DNA from: Candidatus Kapaibacterium sp.
Lineage (GTDB): Bacteria; Bacteroidota; Ignavibacteria; Kapaibacteriales; UBA2268
Direction: 5' to 3'
Length of the DNA: 60,634 nucleotides
Assembly (NCBI GenBank): GCA_026390695.1
Contig: JAPLFL010000112.1
Coordinates: 1-60,634 of the forward strand
The notes beneath the pieces were generated by a model. It did not search any database, was not told the origin of the DNA, and worked only from the letters and a program-made list of their open reading frames with translations. Shown here piece by piece: positions 45,680 through 56,518 of this stretch. The first letter of the stretch is position 1. Every line of letters starts with the position of its first letter. Made by a program: the position numbers and the translations under genes.

Positions 45680-46315
45680 ATGGATAAGTCAAAAAGATTG
45701 ATAAAATTTTTGATTACTTTAGATAAGGATCAAGCTGCTTTGTCTAGTATTCTTGATGTCAGACAAGCAAGTGTAAGCAGATACTTAACCGGGAAAATGA
45801 AGCCAAAGTATGAAACACTTTTTAAACTTCATGATTTAGGATTAAGCTTAGACTGGCTGGCAACTGGTACTGGGAGCATGTTTGCACTTAATGAAGAAGG
45901 AAAAAAACTAAGAGATGTTGATGTGGCAAAATCAGCAGTCAGTACTAATGTCAACATTAAACCTTTTGATAGATTTAAAATCTGGATCGACAATAATTAT
46001 GAATCGTTAGATAAGTTCGCTCTAATTATGAATATCAAATATGATTATATTTATAATGTGCTTTATAAGGACATTATTGAACCGGAATTGTTCAAGATAG
46101 TGGAAAATGCCGGATGTAGTATTCTCTGGATATTGAATGGAGAGGGTTCACAATATGCCGATAATTTTATGGGCAAATCATTACAAATTAGAAATGGTTT
46201 AATTGTTGAAGATGATTCCTTCTTTAATGAGGATGTAAAAAATGCAAGCAATGAAGAAATTGTAAAAGTTTTTAAATTAAATTTTTCAAACAAAAAACAA
46301 GGGAATGGAACATGA
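45680..46315 (+). CDS. Repressor with two CI-like HTH domains
   Basis: I prefer the ATG at 45680, since TGAGGA (45668-45673) is seven bases away from it but touches the ATG at 45674. The 211-aa protein has two similar DNA-binding domains. The first (about 8-70) has LDKDQAALSSILDVRQASVS and ends WLATGTGSMF; the second (about 98-160) has WIDNNYESLDKFALIMNIKY and ends LWILNGEGSQY. The W-L-x-x-G-x-G ending is typical of Bacteroidota CI/Cro-type phage regulators. There is no peptidase domain. The gene overlaps the TPR gene by ATGA and is preceded by paired palindromes, which suits a double-headed or dimeric repressor. Confidence 0.78.
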   Translation: MDKSKRLIKFLITLDKDQAALSSILDVRQASVSRYLTGKMKPKYETLFKLHDLGLSLDWLATGTGSMFALNEEGKKLRDVDVAKSAVSTNVNIKPFDRFKIWIDNNYESLDKFALIMNIKYDYIYNVLYKDIIEPELFKIVENAGCSILWILNGEGSQYADNFMGKSLQIRNGLIVEDDSFFNEDVKNASNEEIVKVFKLNFSNKKQGNGT

Positions 46316-47910
46316 AACTAATTTCCGTCGCAATTGTACTTTTTTGTATAATTGCATCAGACTGCCTCTCTGAAGAAAAAATAAATACAGATAGCTTATT
46401 TTCACTGCAAAAATCACAGACAGGCCCTGAAAGAGTCTGGACATTGCTTGAACTCGGTACTGAGTTAAGCAATTCGAATCCTGATTCAGCTATAGTTTTG
46501 TATAATATTGGAATAATCGAAGCTCAAAATAATAAATACACTCTTGGCATAGTGGACTGTTTTGTAAAAATAGCTTCAGCTTTAAATATTAAGAATGATT
46601 ACAATCAAGTGATCGACTATTGTAATCTCGCCCTTAAAACTTTAGGGAATAAAAATGAGAAGAAAAAGTCAGCGGATATATTCTGCAATCTTGGAGTTGC
46701 TTATGAAAATTTAGGACAATTTGATTCAGCAATCGTTTATGATAATAAATCAAATTATCTTTATAATTCTATTGGTTATAAAAAAGGAATAATGGATTCC
46801 CAGATAAATATAGGTAATTCATTTTTGCATCTAGGAGAGTATACAACGGCTTTAGATTATTTTTTAAAAGTTCAACAGAAAATTGAAGGTGACCAAAATA
46901 ATATAATCTATTTATCTCGTATTTACCATAATATTTCTAATGTTTATTCTAAGCTTGGATTGCATGTAGAATCACTCGATAACCTTTACAAGTCCTATAC
47001 CATAGAAAAAAAATTGAATTTTCAAGGGTTTTTATGTGAAACAATGATTAATATTGCCGACACTTATTTAAAAATGAAAGATTTTAGTAGAGCTAAGTTA
47101 ATAATTGACACAGCTTTTATTTTAGCCAAAAAAATAAATGATCCTTATTTAATTAGTATTTTATATTTAAATCTTGGATCAGTAAACTTTGAAGAAGGTG
47201 ATCTATCAAAAGCAGAGCGGTTATATAATGTTGCTTATTCTATTTCTGATTCATTAAAGGATGATTTAGGAATAGCTTTATCTCAAAAAAACCTAGCCCA
47301 ATTATATGCTAAAAGAGGAGAGTTCAGTAATAGTCTTAATCTTTTAAGAGAAGCTTTAACATATTTTATCTCTATGAAAATGCTTGATGAAATTAAAGAA
47401 AGTTACCTAATTAAATCAGAGATTTATAAGTTAAAAGGTGATAATAAAAAAGCGCTTGAATCATATTCAAATTATATGAATTTTAGTGATTCAATTAGAA
47501 TGAAAGATAGCAAATATTTGGCTTCAGTGGCAATTCTTAAGTCAAATTCTGAAAGAGAAATTGAAAAATTAAAACAACAGAATGAATTATCCGAATCTAA
47601 TTCAATTATACTGAAATATATAATACTGTCTTTAGTTACTGTCATAATTTCTATTATATTACTTATTGTGGTAAATCTTCGAAAGAATAGAGTTATCAAA
47701 AAAACTAAAAACGACGTTTATTTAAGGGATGAAAGAATTGATAAATTGCATGAAAAAATTTTAGAAAACGTTAGCAAATCACTAACAACAGTATCAGCAT
47801 ATATCTATTTAAAAAAAGATGAAGATGATATCAAATATTTAGAATCATCATTCAATACAATTTCAAATTTTGTTACAGAATCAATTAGTCTTATCAGAAC
47901 AAGGTTCTGA
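46312..47910 (+). CDS. TPR membrane protein with histidine-kinase-like helical tail but no ATPase domain
   Basis: The 532-aa protein has an N-terminal signal-like segment (ISVAIVLFCIIASDCLS), then about nine TPR units over residues 60-400 (FCNLGVAYENLGQFDSAIVY, SQINIGNSFLHLGEYTTALD, LSQKNLAQLYAKRGEFSNSL). One membrane segment lies at about 438-457. The cytosolic tail of ~75 residues (DERIDKLHEKILENVSKSLT) resembles the dimerisation helix of TPR-type histidine kinases of this phylum, but the catalytic domain is absent. It is coupled to the upstream repressor by 4-bp overlap, so it may sense an envelope signal for it. Confidence 0.72.
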   Translation: MKLISVAIVLFCIIASDCLSEEKINTDSLFSLQKSQTGPERVWTLLELGTELSNSNPDSAIVLYNIGIIEAQNNKYTLGIVDCFVKIASALNIKNDYNQVIDYCNLALKTLGNKNEKKKSADIFCNLGVAYENLGQFDSAIVYDNKSNYLYNSIGYKKGIMDSQINIGNSFLHLGEYTTALDYFLKVQQKIEGDQNNIIYLSRIYHNISNVYSKLGLHVESLDNLYKSYTIEKKLNFQGFLCETMINIADTYLKMKDFSRAKLIIDTAFILAKKINDPYLISILYLNLGSVNFEEGDLSKAERLYNVAYSISDSLKDDLGIALSQKNLAQLYAKRGEFSNSLNLLREALTYFISMKMLDEIKESYLIKSEIYKLKGDNKKALESYSNYMNFSDSIRMKDSKYLASVAILKSNSEREIEKLKQQNELSESNSIILKYIILSLVTVIISIILLIVVNLRKNRVIKKTKNDVYLRDERIDKLHEKILENVSKSLTTVSAYIYLKKDEDDIKYLESSFNTISNFVTESISLIRTRF

Positions 47911-47944
47911 TTATTTTTTTATCAATATTTATTAAGGATTACAA

Positions 47945-48199
47945 ATGGATTACCCAAGCAATTTTATTTACAATTCAGATGATAAAACTCTATCATGGGA
48001 TGCCTGCTATGAAGGCGATAGCTACGAAATACGTTATTCAATTAATGTGCCTCAACCCGTTTGGCATATAATTTATAATGGACCAGACACATCTTGTTCT
48101 TTTGATGTTGGATCTGGTTCTTTTGTGGCTTCTGGGAGAAGAACAACAAAACCCGGTCTTCCCGTCTGGAGCCCACCGGAAGTAGTAGTTGTTTCATAA
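47945..48199 (+). CDS. Small beta-sandwich (fibronectin-like) protein
   Basis: AAGGA lies seven bases before the ATG. The 84-aa product shows the core of a fibronectin type III-like fold: NSDDKTLSWDACYEGDSYEI, RYSINVPQPVWHIIYNGP and SCSFDVGSGSFVASG. There is no signal peptide. It is 34 bp after the TPR gene and probably in the same transcript. Function unknown. Confidence 0.6.
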   Translation: MDYPSNFIYNSDDKTLSWDACYEGDSYEIRYSINVPQPVWHIIYNGPDTSCSFDVGSGSFVASGRRTTKPGLPVWSPPEVVVVS

Positions 48200-48238
48200 A
48201 ACAAAGATCAATTTGTTTGAAATTGCTGGTTAATCTTA

Positions 48239-48269
48239 AGTTTGCGACTTGTTGAGTAGCTGCGTCGTT
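48239..48269 (-). repeat. Partial inverted copy of the ACTCAACAAGTCGCA element
   Basis: On the minus strand, 20 nt (TACTCAACAAGTCGCAAACT) are identical to 44555-44574, and the adjacent GACGC is shared too, but the second stem half is missing. With copy 1 it forms an inverted pair around the repressor/TPR operon. On the plus strand it lies 40 bp after the last gene, so the mRNA 3' region would be complementary to the loop of copy 1. Confidence 0.85.
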
Positions 48270-48636
48270 CGGAAGACAGGAAAAAAAATTAGAAAATAAG
48301 CATGGATGCTCTTTTTGTGGAATTATGATGAATTTTTAGAAGAATAGATGTAAATTGATTGCAGAATATAAATAATTATTTATTTTTGAAATGACGACAT
48401 TAAAAAAGTTGTTTTTTCGTTTGATAAATGATAGTAAGAAAAAGTCGAAATTGGTGGAAGCTATCTATAGTAGCGCTGAATGGAGTTTTTGAAAATAAAG
48501 CAGAATAAAAAATAAACTATTTAGGTAACATTAAATTAAAATTTTAAGGTATATTATTATTAAAATCCTTTAATGGGATATATCTACATTTATCAGGTAG
48601 AAAGATAAAATCATGAACTCAGGTTAAAACAAAAAA

Positions 48637-48730
48637 GGCACTCCAACATATCCTGACAACCACCGCAAGAAAGCGCTACCTTTTCACAACGGCGCTCTCT
48701 TCGGGCTACACTCGTCATTGCCGAAGTGCC
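48637..48730. other. G/C-rich intergenic element with folding potential
   Basis: GGCACT (48637) and AGTGCC (48725-48730) form an outer stem around AGCGCT...GGCGCT. It is markedly richer in G+C than its surroundings and lies about 90 bp before the SBBP protein gene. No gene is visible in 48200-48823. It may be a dispersed repeat or RNA element. Confidence 0.4.
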
Positions 48731-48823
48731 ACGGTATATGACGGGTTAATTATTAGCAAATTGTAAAAGAATTTGCACTCAAATTTTAATTAATCGGTTA
48801 TTAACATTTTCAAGGTCAATTGT

Positions 48824-51800
48824 ATGTATTACAAAAAAGTAATTAGCACAGTAATTATTGCTGCGCTTACGATGCTCGGAGCAATAAGCCTATTTGCTCA
48901 AGCAAACCAAAACAATAAGTTAAGTAAAGATCAAGCACAACAGATGCTGCAAAACACTGGACTACATTTCATTGAAAACAAAGGACAAGTAAAAGATGCT
49001 CGTGGAAACAAACAGAATGATGTACTTTATCTTGCTGAAACTAACGGTATGAAGATATATTTTAGAAGAAACAGCATATCTTATGTACTTCATCAAACTG
49101 AACAACAAGATACTACTATTGCAACCGACAATAAAAAACAAGATAAGCCGTCCTTACCAAAAGTGAATTTATTTAGGTACGATATGGAATTTGTTGGAGC
49201 AAATTCACAAACAAAAATAACTCCTTTTAATGAACAAGAGGGATATTTCAATTATCTGATTGGCAATGAATCTGATCATATAAAAGGTACCAAATCTTAT
49301 AAGAAACTTGTTTATCATGAAATTTATCCTAAGATTGATATTGCCTTTTATGAGGGGGCACAATGACTAAAATACGACATCATTTTAAATGCCGGAGCAG
49401 ATCCTAATTTAGTGAGAATGCTTTATAAAGGCGCACAGAATCTATTCATTTCGAATAATATTTTGAATATCGAAACCCCATTCGGAGTAGTTGCTGAGAA
49501 CATTCCGTCATCTTATCAATATGTAGCTGATAATTCTAACCAGAATGGCTCAATTGCAATTGGAACAAAAAAAGAAATTAATTGCAACTATTCCTTAAAA
49601 GGGGATGAAATCAGTTTCGTTCTCGGTGATTACGATAAAACTCTTCCTGTTGTGATAGACCCATCAACAGTTCATTGGGCACAATATTTCGGTGGTGCTG
49701 GTGATGAGTGTGTAGGGAAAAATATACCTTTTACTATGGGGACTAACTTCGACAATAACACAGTTATTCGTGGTGGAGTTTACCGAGATAGTATAATAAA
49801 TGAAAATACAGGTTATATAATCCTCGTTGGATCAACTATAAGCAATACTTTACCCCCTATATGTAGCTCATGCACCCCACTCGGTAATTATGATGGGTTT
49901 ATTTGTAAATATAGTTATAGCGGAATTCCTATTTGGGCAACCAGATTTGGTGGTTATGATGATGATTATGCAACTGATGTCTCTGGCGATACTCTTGAAA
50001 ATTATTATGTTTGTGGTTCAACAAACAGCGCTAATTTTCCTGCCAGCGGGCCACAAGGGCCATTAGTAAGCCAATACTACTATGGGACTAATACCGATGC
50101 TTTTATTATTAAATTTGACCAAAATGGTAATAGAGTATTTGCTACATTTTGGGGTGGAACTGGTACGGACATTGCTCAGGGCATTTGCGTTAAAGGTAAT
50201 ACTGTTGCTGTAATTGGCTCTTCAAACAGTCAAGCATTTCGTAACCAACTTATGCCTTACTACCCACAACCAATAGATACATCTAAATCTTCGGGATTAT
50301 ATTCTCCACCTGATGCTTGGGTTTTATGTTGTTCAACTGATTTTAATACTATGTTCTTCTATACATTTATCGGAGGAACAACGGATGATTTCGGAGCCGG
50401 AATTTGTCTTAATTCAGATGCTTCCAAAGTTTTTGCTATCGGTTCAACAAATAGCGTTGACTTCCCAGTCAATACATTGCCACCAACTCAATTAAATCTT
50501 GGTAATAACGCAGTTAATTATGATGCTTTTGTAAGAGTTTATACTAAAACTCCTGCTGCACTTCTATATTCAACTTATTATGGTGGTTCTGATAACGATT
50601 ATGGTTATTCTATTGTTAGTAGCCCTATTCCGATGTTAGAACCCTTTTTAATCTGTGGTAAGACAAGAAGTTCCGATTTGGGTGTTTCACCTAATTCCGA
50701 TCCCTTTAATCAAGGACTATCATCAAGTTTAGATGGATTTTTAGCTAATTTTATATCAATGCCTGCACCACTAAACTATAACATGACATATGCAGTTTAT
50801 CTTGGAGGTGAAGGTGTTGATTATGCTTCAAATCTTTTTGTACAATCAACACCGGATAATGATGGTCATAATCGGGTGTTTGTTACTGGAAGTACAAATA
50901 GTCAGTATTTGGGAACAAAATATGCTCAAATTGATAAGCTGAATCTAACTGGAATCCCTGGTTATACAGATGCTTTTTTAGGTGAATTTGACGCTGTTAC
51001 CGGAGATAAAAAAATGATGACTTATTACGGGGGGTCTCAAAATGATTATGGATCCGGAGTTTGTGCTTATGATGACCACTTTATTTATATCGGAGGTGTT
51101 GCACAATCAGGATTATTTGAAGCAACCAATACTTATGCTGGTAATAATGATGCTTTCTTAGCTTTTTTTGATGAAAGGTCTTGTTTGCCCACATACTACG
51201 GCGGTACAGGAGATGATATAGTCCAAGATATGTTCATTGATAATGATGGCAATATCTATATGACCGGCTACTCTTCAAGTGGAAGTTTGCCGGGTTTAGG
51301 CTTAACTTCCTATCAACAATATAATTATGCTAATTACGATGCATTTGTTGTGAAATTCAATAATATCGGACATTTTATATGGGGCACCTTTTATGGTGGC
51401 GCTAATAATGGAATTTATACTTATGGAACTTTTGGTAAAGCTATTGCTAAAGTATATAACAGCACTGACCCTAATTCCGATGTGTATATCACTGGCTGGA
51501 CAAGTTGCATTACAGGAATTGCTGGAGCACAAACTGGTAATTATATTTACCAAAATACACGAACCGGCGGATTCGATGCTTTTGTATTAAAGCTCAGTGG
51601 AGATGGAACAACTCGCCGTTGGGGTACTTATTTAGGTAGCACAAACAATGATTATGGCAACAGTATCGTTGTACTTCCTGATGGTTTGAATGATAAAGTA
51701 TTTGTTGGTGGTACAGCAGGATTAGATGATTTCCCTGTTACAACCACCACCGCACCTTATGGTCAACCCTATGGCGGTAATAATGCAAATGATGGTTTTA

Positions 51801-53065
51801 TGGCTCGCTTTAATGGCGATGGAAGTATTATTTGGTGCCGTTTTATCGGGGGTGAGTGGGACGACCAAATTCGTGATATGGCCTATCTTGAAGCTAAAGG
51901 AACTCTTGGGATTGTCGGATGTACAAGTTCTGATAATTTCCCAACTACTGTAGATGCTTATCAATTCACAACCACAAAAAACTATGGTTACTATACAGGT
52001 ATCTTCGGTGAAATAAATCAAGATGGTTCAATCAATTACGCAACTTATTACGGTTCATCAAATGCGCTATCTTCAGATACACTTAATGCGATTGCAACGG
52101 ATTATCATACAGTAGTATCAAATTATTCTTATGCATATTGTATTGGAAATACTAATGAATTTCACAACAATGTCAATTTGACTACAACAGGAATTTACCA
52201 AAATATCGTTTTTCAACCAGCACCTCCCCAATACGATTTATCAAATGGATTTGTAGTAAGTTTTGAATGGGGAACTGGAATGGGCTGGATTAGAAATTGG
52301 GGAACATATATTGGTGGTTCAGGTAATGATTACCTCAATGATATTGCTGTTAGGCATTCAGATGGAATATTAAGTATTGTAGGCGCTTCAAAAAGTGATT
52401 ATTTGTATTGGGCTGGAACTCCATCAACTTTCCCATATTCTTTTGGTTTAACAAATTCTCATAACCCAACAGGTAATTATTCAGGATTTTTAATACAATT
52501 AACAGGAGCTGGAAGATCAGCTGGAGGTTTTGGATCTTTCTTCAGTCCTGCTATCGGGAATAATTTTTATGGCACTTCATCTCAAGCAGTTAAAATGGAT
52601 CCAACAATTTATGATGATTATCAACCAGTAATTGCAGGATTTACATCCAGTGTAATTACTGAAATAAACAATGAATTCCATTATCCATATCAAAGTACAA
52701 TTAATGGTGGTAGAGAAGTGTATTTACTCAAAGCTAATTACAGGTTAGGTCTTTTAAATAAAACAAATGGACAATCTGACACAACGATACTAAACACCAC
52801 AAGTGCAATAAATGATTTTTCATATTCAATTTATCCTAACCCAAGTACAAATAATTTGATTATAAAATCTAATTTATTGAACGAAACAAATCTTCAATTT
52901 TCAATTACTGATCTGTCTGGTGCCGAATTAATGTCATGTTCTGAGGCAGCACCAAAAGGAGATTTTGTAAAGAATATTGATGTTAGCAAACTCGTTGCTG
53001 GTGTTTATTTCATTACAGTTAAATCAAGCACTACAGTTACTTCCAAGAATTTTATTAAATATTAA
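48824..53065 (+). pseudogene. SBBP beta-propeller T9SS cargo protein with one in-frame stop
   Basis: Two frames in the same register (48824-49366 and on to 53065) are separated by a single TGA at 49364-49366, in YEGAQ*LKYDIILNAGADPN. Reading through gives a protein of about 1413 residues: signal peptide (VIIAALTMLGAISLFAQ), a DUF7948-like N-terminal domain (FIENKGQV, VLYLAETNGMKIYFRRNSIS), then many SBBP repeats with WGTYYGG/YIGGSGNDY and D-A-F-V motifs, and a T9SS type A sorting domain (SIYPNPSTNNLIIKS ... KNFIKY). The stop is probably a recent nonsense mutation or a sequencing error; the 3' part has no other damage. It would be a large secreted surface protein. Confidence 0.85.
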
Positions 53066-53074
53066 AATCAATAT

Positions 53075-53106
53075 GGGCTGCCCCAAAAACGGGCAGCCCG
53101 ATTTTT
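53075..53106 (+). terminator. Rho-independent terminator
   Basis: GGGCTGCCC and GGGCAGCCC form a strong 9-bp stem with a 7-nt loop, followed by GATTTTT, 9 bp after the SBBP gene stop. Confidence 0.92.
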
Positions 53107-53241
53107 AGAGGCAAAAAAATGAAAACAACTGATCCTAAATTTGCTGAATCTATTTCAATAAATATATTTAAATTTTCTCTACTTATTAAGGTGCTTCAAA
53201 GGTTCGTCTTCAAATTCTCCCTACTTACCAAGGAGGGGTTA

Positions 53242-56200
53242 ATGGTGGGTTCTATTCTTCTATTCTTTGTTTTCTTTTCAACCACACCTTCCTTTTCCTT
53301 CAAAAACAATGAATACAATATTTGGTATTTCGGAGATGAACAATTAGGAATGAGTTGGAATACTCCTGATGGCTCACCAAAAATTATCAAAGACAATCAA
53401 CTGCCTTCAAACGTCTGTGGTACAATTTGTGATAGTTTGGGAAATTTATTGTTTTATAATAATAGCATGTTTGTTAAAGATAAAAATCAAAATCTAATGC
53501 CGGGCTCTTATGATTTATTAGGTTGTAATGGTTCTAATTGTAATATGGTTGTACACATTCCCAATTCTTCTATTTACTATATTTTTTATATTTTAGCGAA
53601 CGGGGTAATCAATTCCAGTTGTTTCCGTCAAGGATTGAAGTATAGTACCATCGATTTAAGTCAAAACAATGGCTTAGGATTAATTATAAATTCCGGAATT
53701 ATTTTAAATCCCGATGCATTTTATTCCTTTGATATTGCAAGGCATAAAAATGGTAAAGATTTTTGGGTCGTTTGTGCAAATGACAATTTATCATCTAAAA
53801 GCTTAAGCGCTTTCCTTGTAACAGAAACAGGTGTTTCTATAAATCCTATTAAAACAGTGATTGATGATAATTATTTAATTCCACCTATACAACCAGGTTG
53901 GTGTAGGTTTACACAAGATAATAGAAAATTTTGTTTAGATGTTGGCCAATCAAGTAATTTTTATAATATATACATATTCGATTTTGATAATTCAACCGGT
54001 TCTTTCTCAAATATTATCAGATTAGAAGATACATTATATGCTGAAAGATTTGAATTTTCTCCCGATTGTTCTAAGCTATATACATCTGCTAATGGTGGTA
54101 TTCATCAATATGATTTAAGCAGTAATAATCAAACAATAATACAACATTCTGTTAAAAATATAGTTCCTCGTGATCCATTATTACCAAGATTTACAGGAAT
54201 GTCATTAGGACCTGATGGGAAAATATATCTTTCAGAATTGTATATAGGAGTTATTAACAAGCCAAATGAAATTGGAGATAGCTGTGATTTTTATTATAAT
54301 AATCAATTAATCCAAAATCAATTAATTAAGGTTGCTGATTTACCCAAATCTCTCTCAGGTACAAACTATATTGAAGCCCACGGCAAGAGCGATGAAAAAG
54401 AATATTGTGAAGGAGATACGGTGCGTTTCTTTGGAGATTGTGCTCCTGATGCTACTTACCGCTGGACTGGCCCCAATAATTATATTTCAAGACAGCAGAA
54501 TGCAACCATACCAAATGCAAAACCCGAAAACAGCGGACTATACTACCTCTCTGCTTCTTCAAAGAATCTTAGTGGCTGGGACACCGTTTCTGTTATTATA
54601 CATCCCAAACCAAAACTTAATGTTCAAGGCTGTGATCCTTTTTGTGTCGGCCAAAGCAGCGTTTTAAGTTTAATATTCCCTGACCCTACAATTAAATATA
54701 AATGGTCAACTGGTGACAGCATCCAAAGCATTACAGTTACTAAAGCAGGAAGATATTACGTGTATGAACAAAGTCAGTATGGTTGCACTCACACAGACAG
54801 TATTGATGTCCAAACCTTAGATTTACCAAAACCAATTATTGAGGGCAAAAGTGGCTTCTGTCCAGGTGATAGCGTTATTTTAAGTTTCAGTTCTACATTT
54901 AGTGAATATCTGTGGTCAACGGGAGCCCGCACTTACAGCATCATAGTAAAAACACCCGGCAGATACTGGTTATATGTTAAAAATGAGAATAACTGCGAGG
55001 ACAGCAGCTATTTTGATGTCAAACAATATACTCCACCTCAACCCTCAATAACAGGTAAAACAGTAGTCTGTAGCGGCAGGCCCGAAACACTCACTGCTGA
55101 TAAAGATTATAAATCGTATTTGTGGAATGATGGAACTACAAAAAAACAACTTCAGACAGACAAACCCGGAACATACTCTCTTCTTGTTACAGACTCCAAC
55201 GGCTGCACCGGAGCCACCAGCATAGAAGTAAAAGCCGGAACAGCTCCAACACTAATCATAACAGGTGACAGCACCCTCTGCCAAGGCAGCAGCAGCCAGC
55301 TAACAGCCATTTCCAGCGATCCAACTGTAAAATATCAGTGGTCAGGCCCAAACACCACAAAAAATGATACCTTAAAACAATATACAGCCGTCGTCCCAGG
55401 CTTCTATGTCGTCACAGTCACCGACCTTAACGGCTGCACTGCCACTGCACAAATTTCTATTCTAGAAACAAATACTAACCTACTTTTCACCAACAGCTAT
55501 AATTTCGGAAAAACTGAAATATTCAAAGAAAAAGATGCAATAATTAATTTCATCAATAATTCTTCCGACACAGCAATACTAAAATCATTCAAACTAAAGA
55601 ATAATCTTCAATTCAAAATAAAATCAACTCTTAATCAAATAAATCAAACAAGCCACAGTTCAGAAATTTCATTCATTCCTGATGACTACTATACATTTTA
55701 CGATACATTACAAATCGAAGTTGATAAACCGTGCCCTGCATCATACTCAATAACTCTTTCAGGTACGGGAACCGGTAAAATGCAAGTCTGGTTGCCCGAT
55801 GTTGTCGATGGAAGAATTAATCAAGGCACAACATTCCCACTCAGTGCCCGGATGTTGACAAATAAAGCTCTGACTACAGACTTCAATTCAGAAATTAGCT
55901 TAGATTATTCCTATCTCCGCACTGACGCTATTTCTAACCAAGTTATCAGCTATGTAAACAATGATATAAAAATAAATTATTCTAATAAAAATCAGAAATT
56001 TGAAACTAATCCAACTATTTTAACAAATTATAGTGGTTTGGTATTACTTGCTCCAACTTCTCAAACTCCGCTCTCCATCACTAAATTTGAAATTACTAAT
56101 CCAAACATTGAAATAGTAACTAAAGGTGGAATATTGATTGACAGTGGTATTTGTGCTGGTGATTTAAGGCGCGTATTAATCACAACTCCTACAACAATGA

Positions 56201-56460
56201 TAATCAATCCAAATCCTTCAAATGACAATGACCTTGAAATTGGCATTGAAAGCGGAGCAAGTGGTAATTTCACTCTTGAACTATATTCGATTGAAGGAGT
56301 GAAAGTCTATTCTCAGGGATGGAATCAAGAATTAATAGGAAACAATGCACAAAAGAGGAATTTTACAATAAATCACTTTCTTTTATCAAACGGAGTGTAT
56401 TTTGTGAGACTGAATGCAGGATCAGAGCAATTGATTGAAAAGATATTTGTTATAAAGTGA
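53242..56460 (+). CDS. Large Ig-like repeat protein with T9SS sorting domain
   Basis: I place the start at 53242 (1072 aa), because AAGGAGGGG is directly upstream and MVGSILLFFVFFSTTPSFSF is a clean signal peptide; the frame extends 41 codons further up. Residues 20-370 look like a beta-propeller (WYFGDEQLGMSWNTPDGSP, LGPDGKIYLSELYIG). Residues 380-770 hold Ig/PKD-like units with repeated YxWSTG and GxYxVxV motifs (KYKWSTGDSIQSITVTKAGR, PGTYSLLVTDSNGCTG, GFYVVTVTDLNGCTA). A C-terminal T9SS domain reads INPNPSNDNDLEIGIESG ... YFVRLNAGSEQLIEKIFVIK. It is a secreted surface protein, perhaps adhesive. Confidence 0.85.
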   Translation: MVGSILLFFVFFSTTPSFSFKNNEYNIWYFGDEQLGMSWNTPDGSPKIIKDNQLPSNVCGTICDSLGNLLFYNNSMFVKDKNQNLMPGSYDLLGCNGSNCNMVVHIPNSSIYYIFYILANGVINSSCFRQGLKYSTIDLSQNNGLGLIINSGIILNPDAFYSFDIARHKNGKDFWVVCANDNLSSKSLSAFLVTETGVSINPIKTVIDDNYLIPPIQPGWCRFTQDNRKFCLDVGQSSNFYNIYIFDFDNSTGSFSNIIRLEDTLYAERFEFSPDCSKLYTSANGGIHQYDLSSNNQTIIQHSVKNIVPRDPLLPRFTGMSLGPDGKIYLSELYIGVINKPNEIGDSCDFYYNNQLIQNQLIKVADLPKSLSGTNYIEAHGKSDEKEYCEGDTVRFFGDCAPDATYRWTGPNNYISRQQNATIPNAKPENSGLYYLSASSKNLSGWDTVSVIIHPKPKLNVQGCDPFCVGQSSVLSLIFPDPTIKYKWSTGDSIQSITVTKAGRYYVYEQSQYGCTHTDSIDVQTLDLPKPIIEGKSGFCPGDSVILSFSSTFSEYLWSTGARTYSIIVKTPGRYWLYVKNENNCEDSSYFDVKQYTPPQPSITGKTVVCSGRPETLTADKDYKSYLWNDGTTKKQLQTDKPGTYSLLVTDSNGCTGATSIEVKAGTAPTLIITGDSTLCQGSSSQLTAISSDPTVKYQWSGPNTTKNDTLKQYTAVVPGFYVVTVTDLNGCTATAQISILETNTNLLFTNSYNFGKTEIFKEKDAIINFINNSSDTAILKSFKLKNNLQFKIKSTLNQINQTSHSSEISFIPDDYYTFYDTLQIEVDKPCPASYSITLSGTGTGKMQVWLPDVVDGRINQGTTFPLSARMLTNKALTTDFNSEISLDYSYLRTDAISNQVISYVNNDIKINYSNKNQKFETNPTILTNYSGLVLLAPTSQTPLSITKFEITNPNIEIVTKGGILIDSGICAGDLRRVLITTPTTMIINPNPSNDNDLEIGIESGASGNFTLELYSIEGVKVYSQGWNQELIGNNAQKRNFTINHFLLSNGVYFVRLNAGSEQLIEKIFVIK

Positions 56461-56483
56461 TATAATTTTGAAGGATTTTATTG

Positions 56484-56518
56484 TTAATTCAGGTGTCAAT
56501 TTTTGATGCCTGAATTAA
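56484..56518 (+). terminator. Probable terminator
   Basis: TTAATTCAGG and CCTGAATTAA form a perfect 10-bp stem with an inner TGTCAA/TTGATG pairing. The tail is only weakly T-rich. It lies 24 bp after the stop of the large Ig-like protein. Confidence 0.7.
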
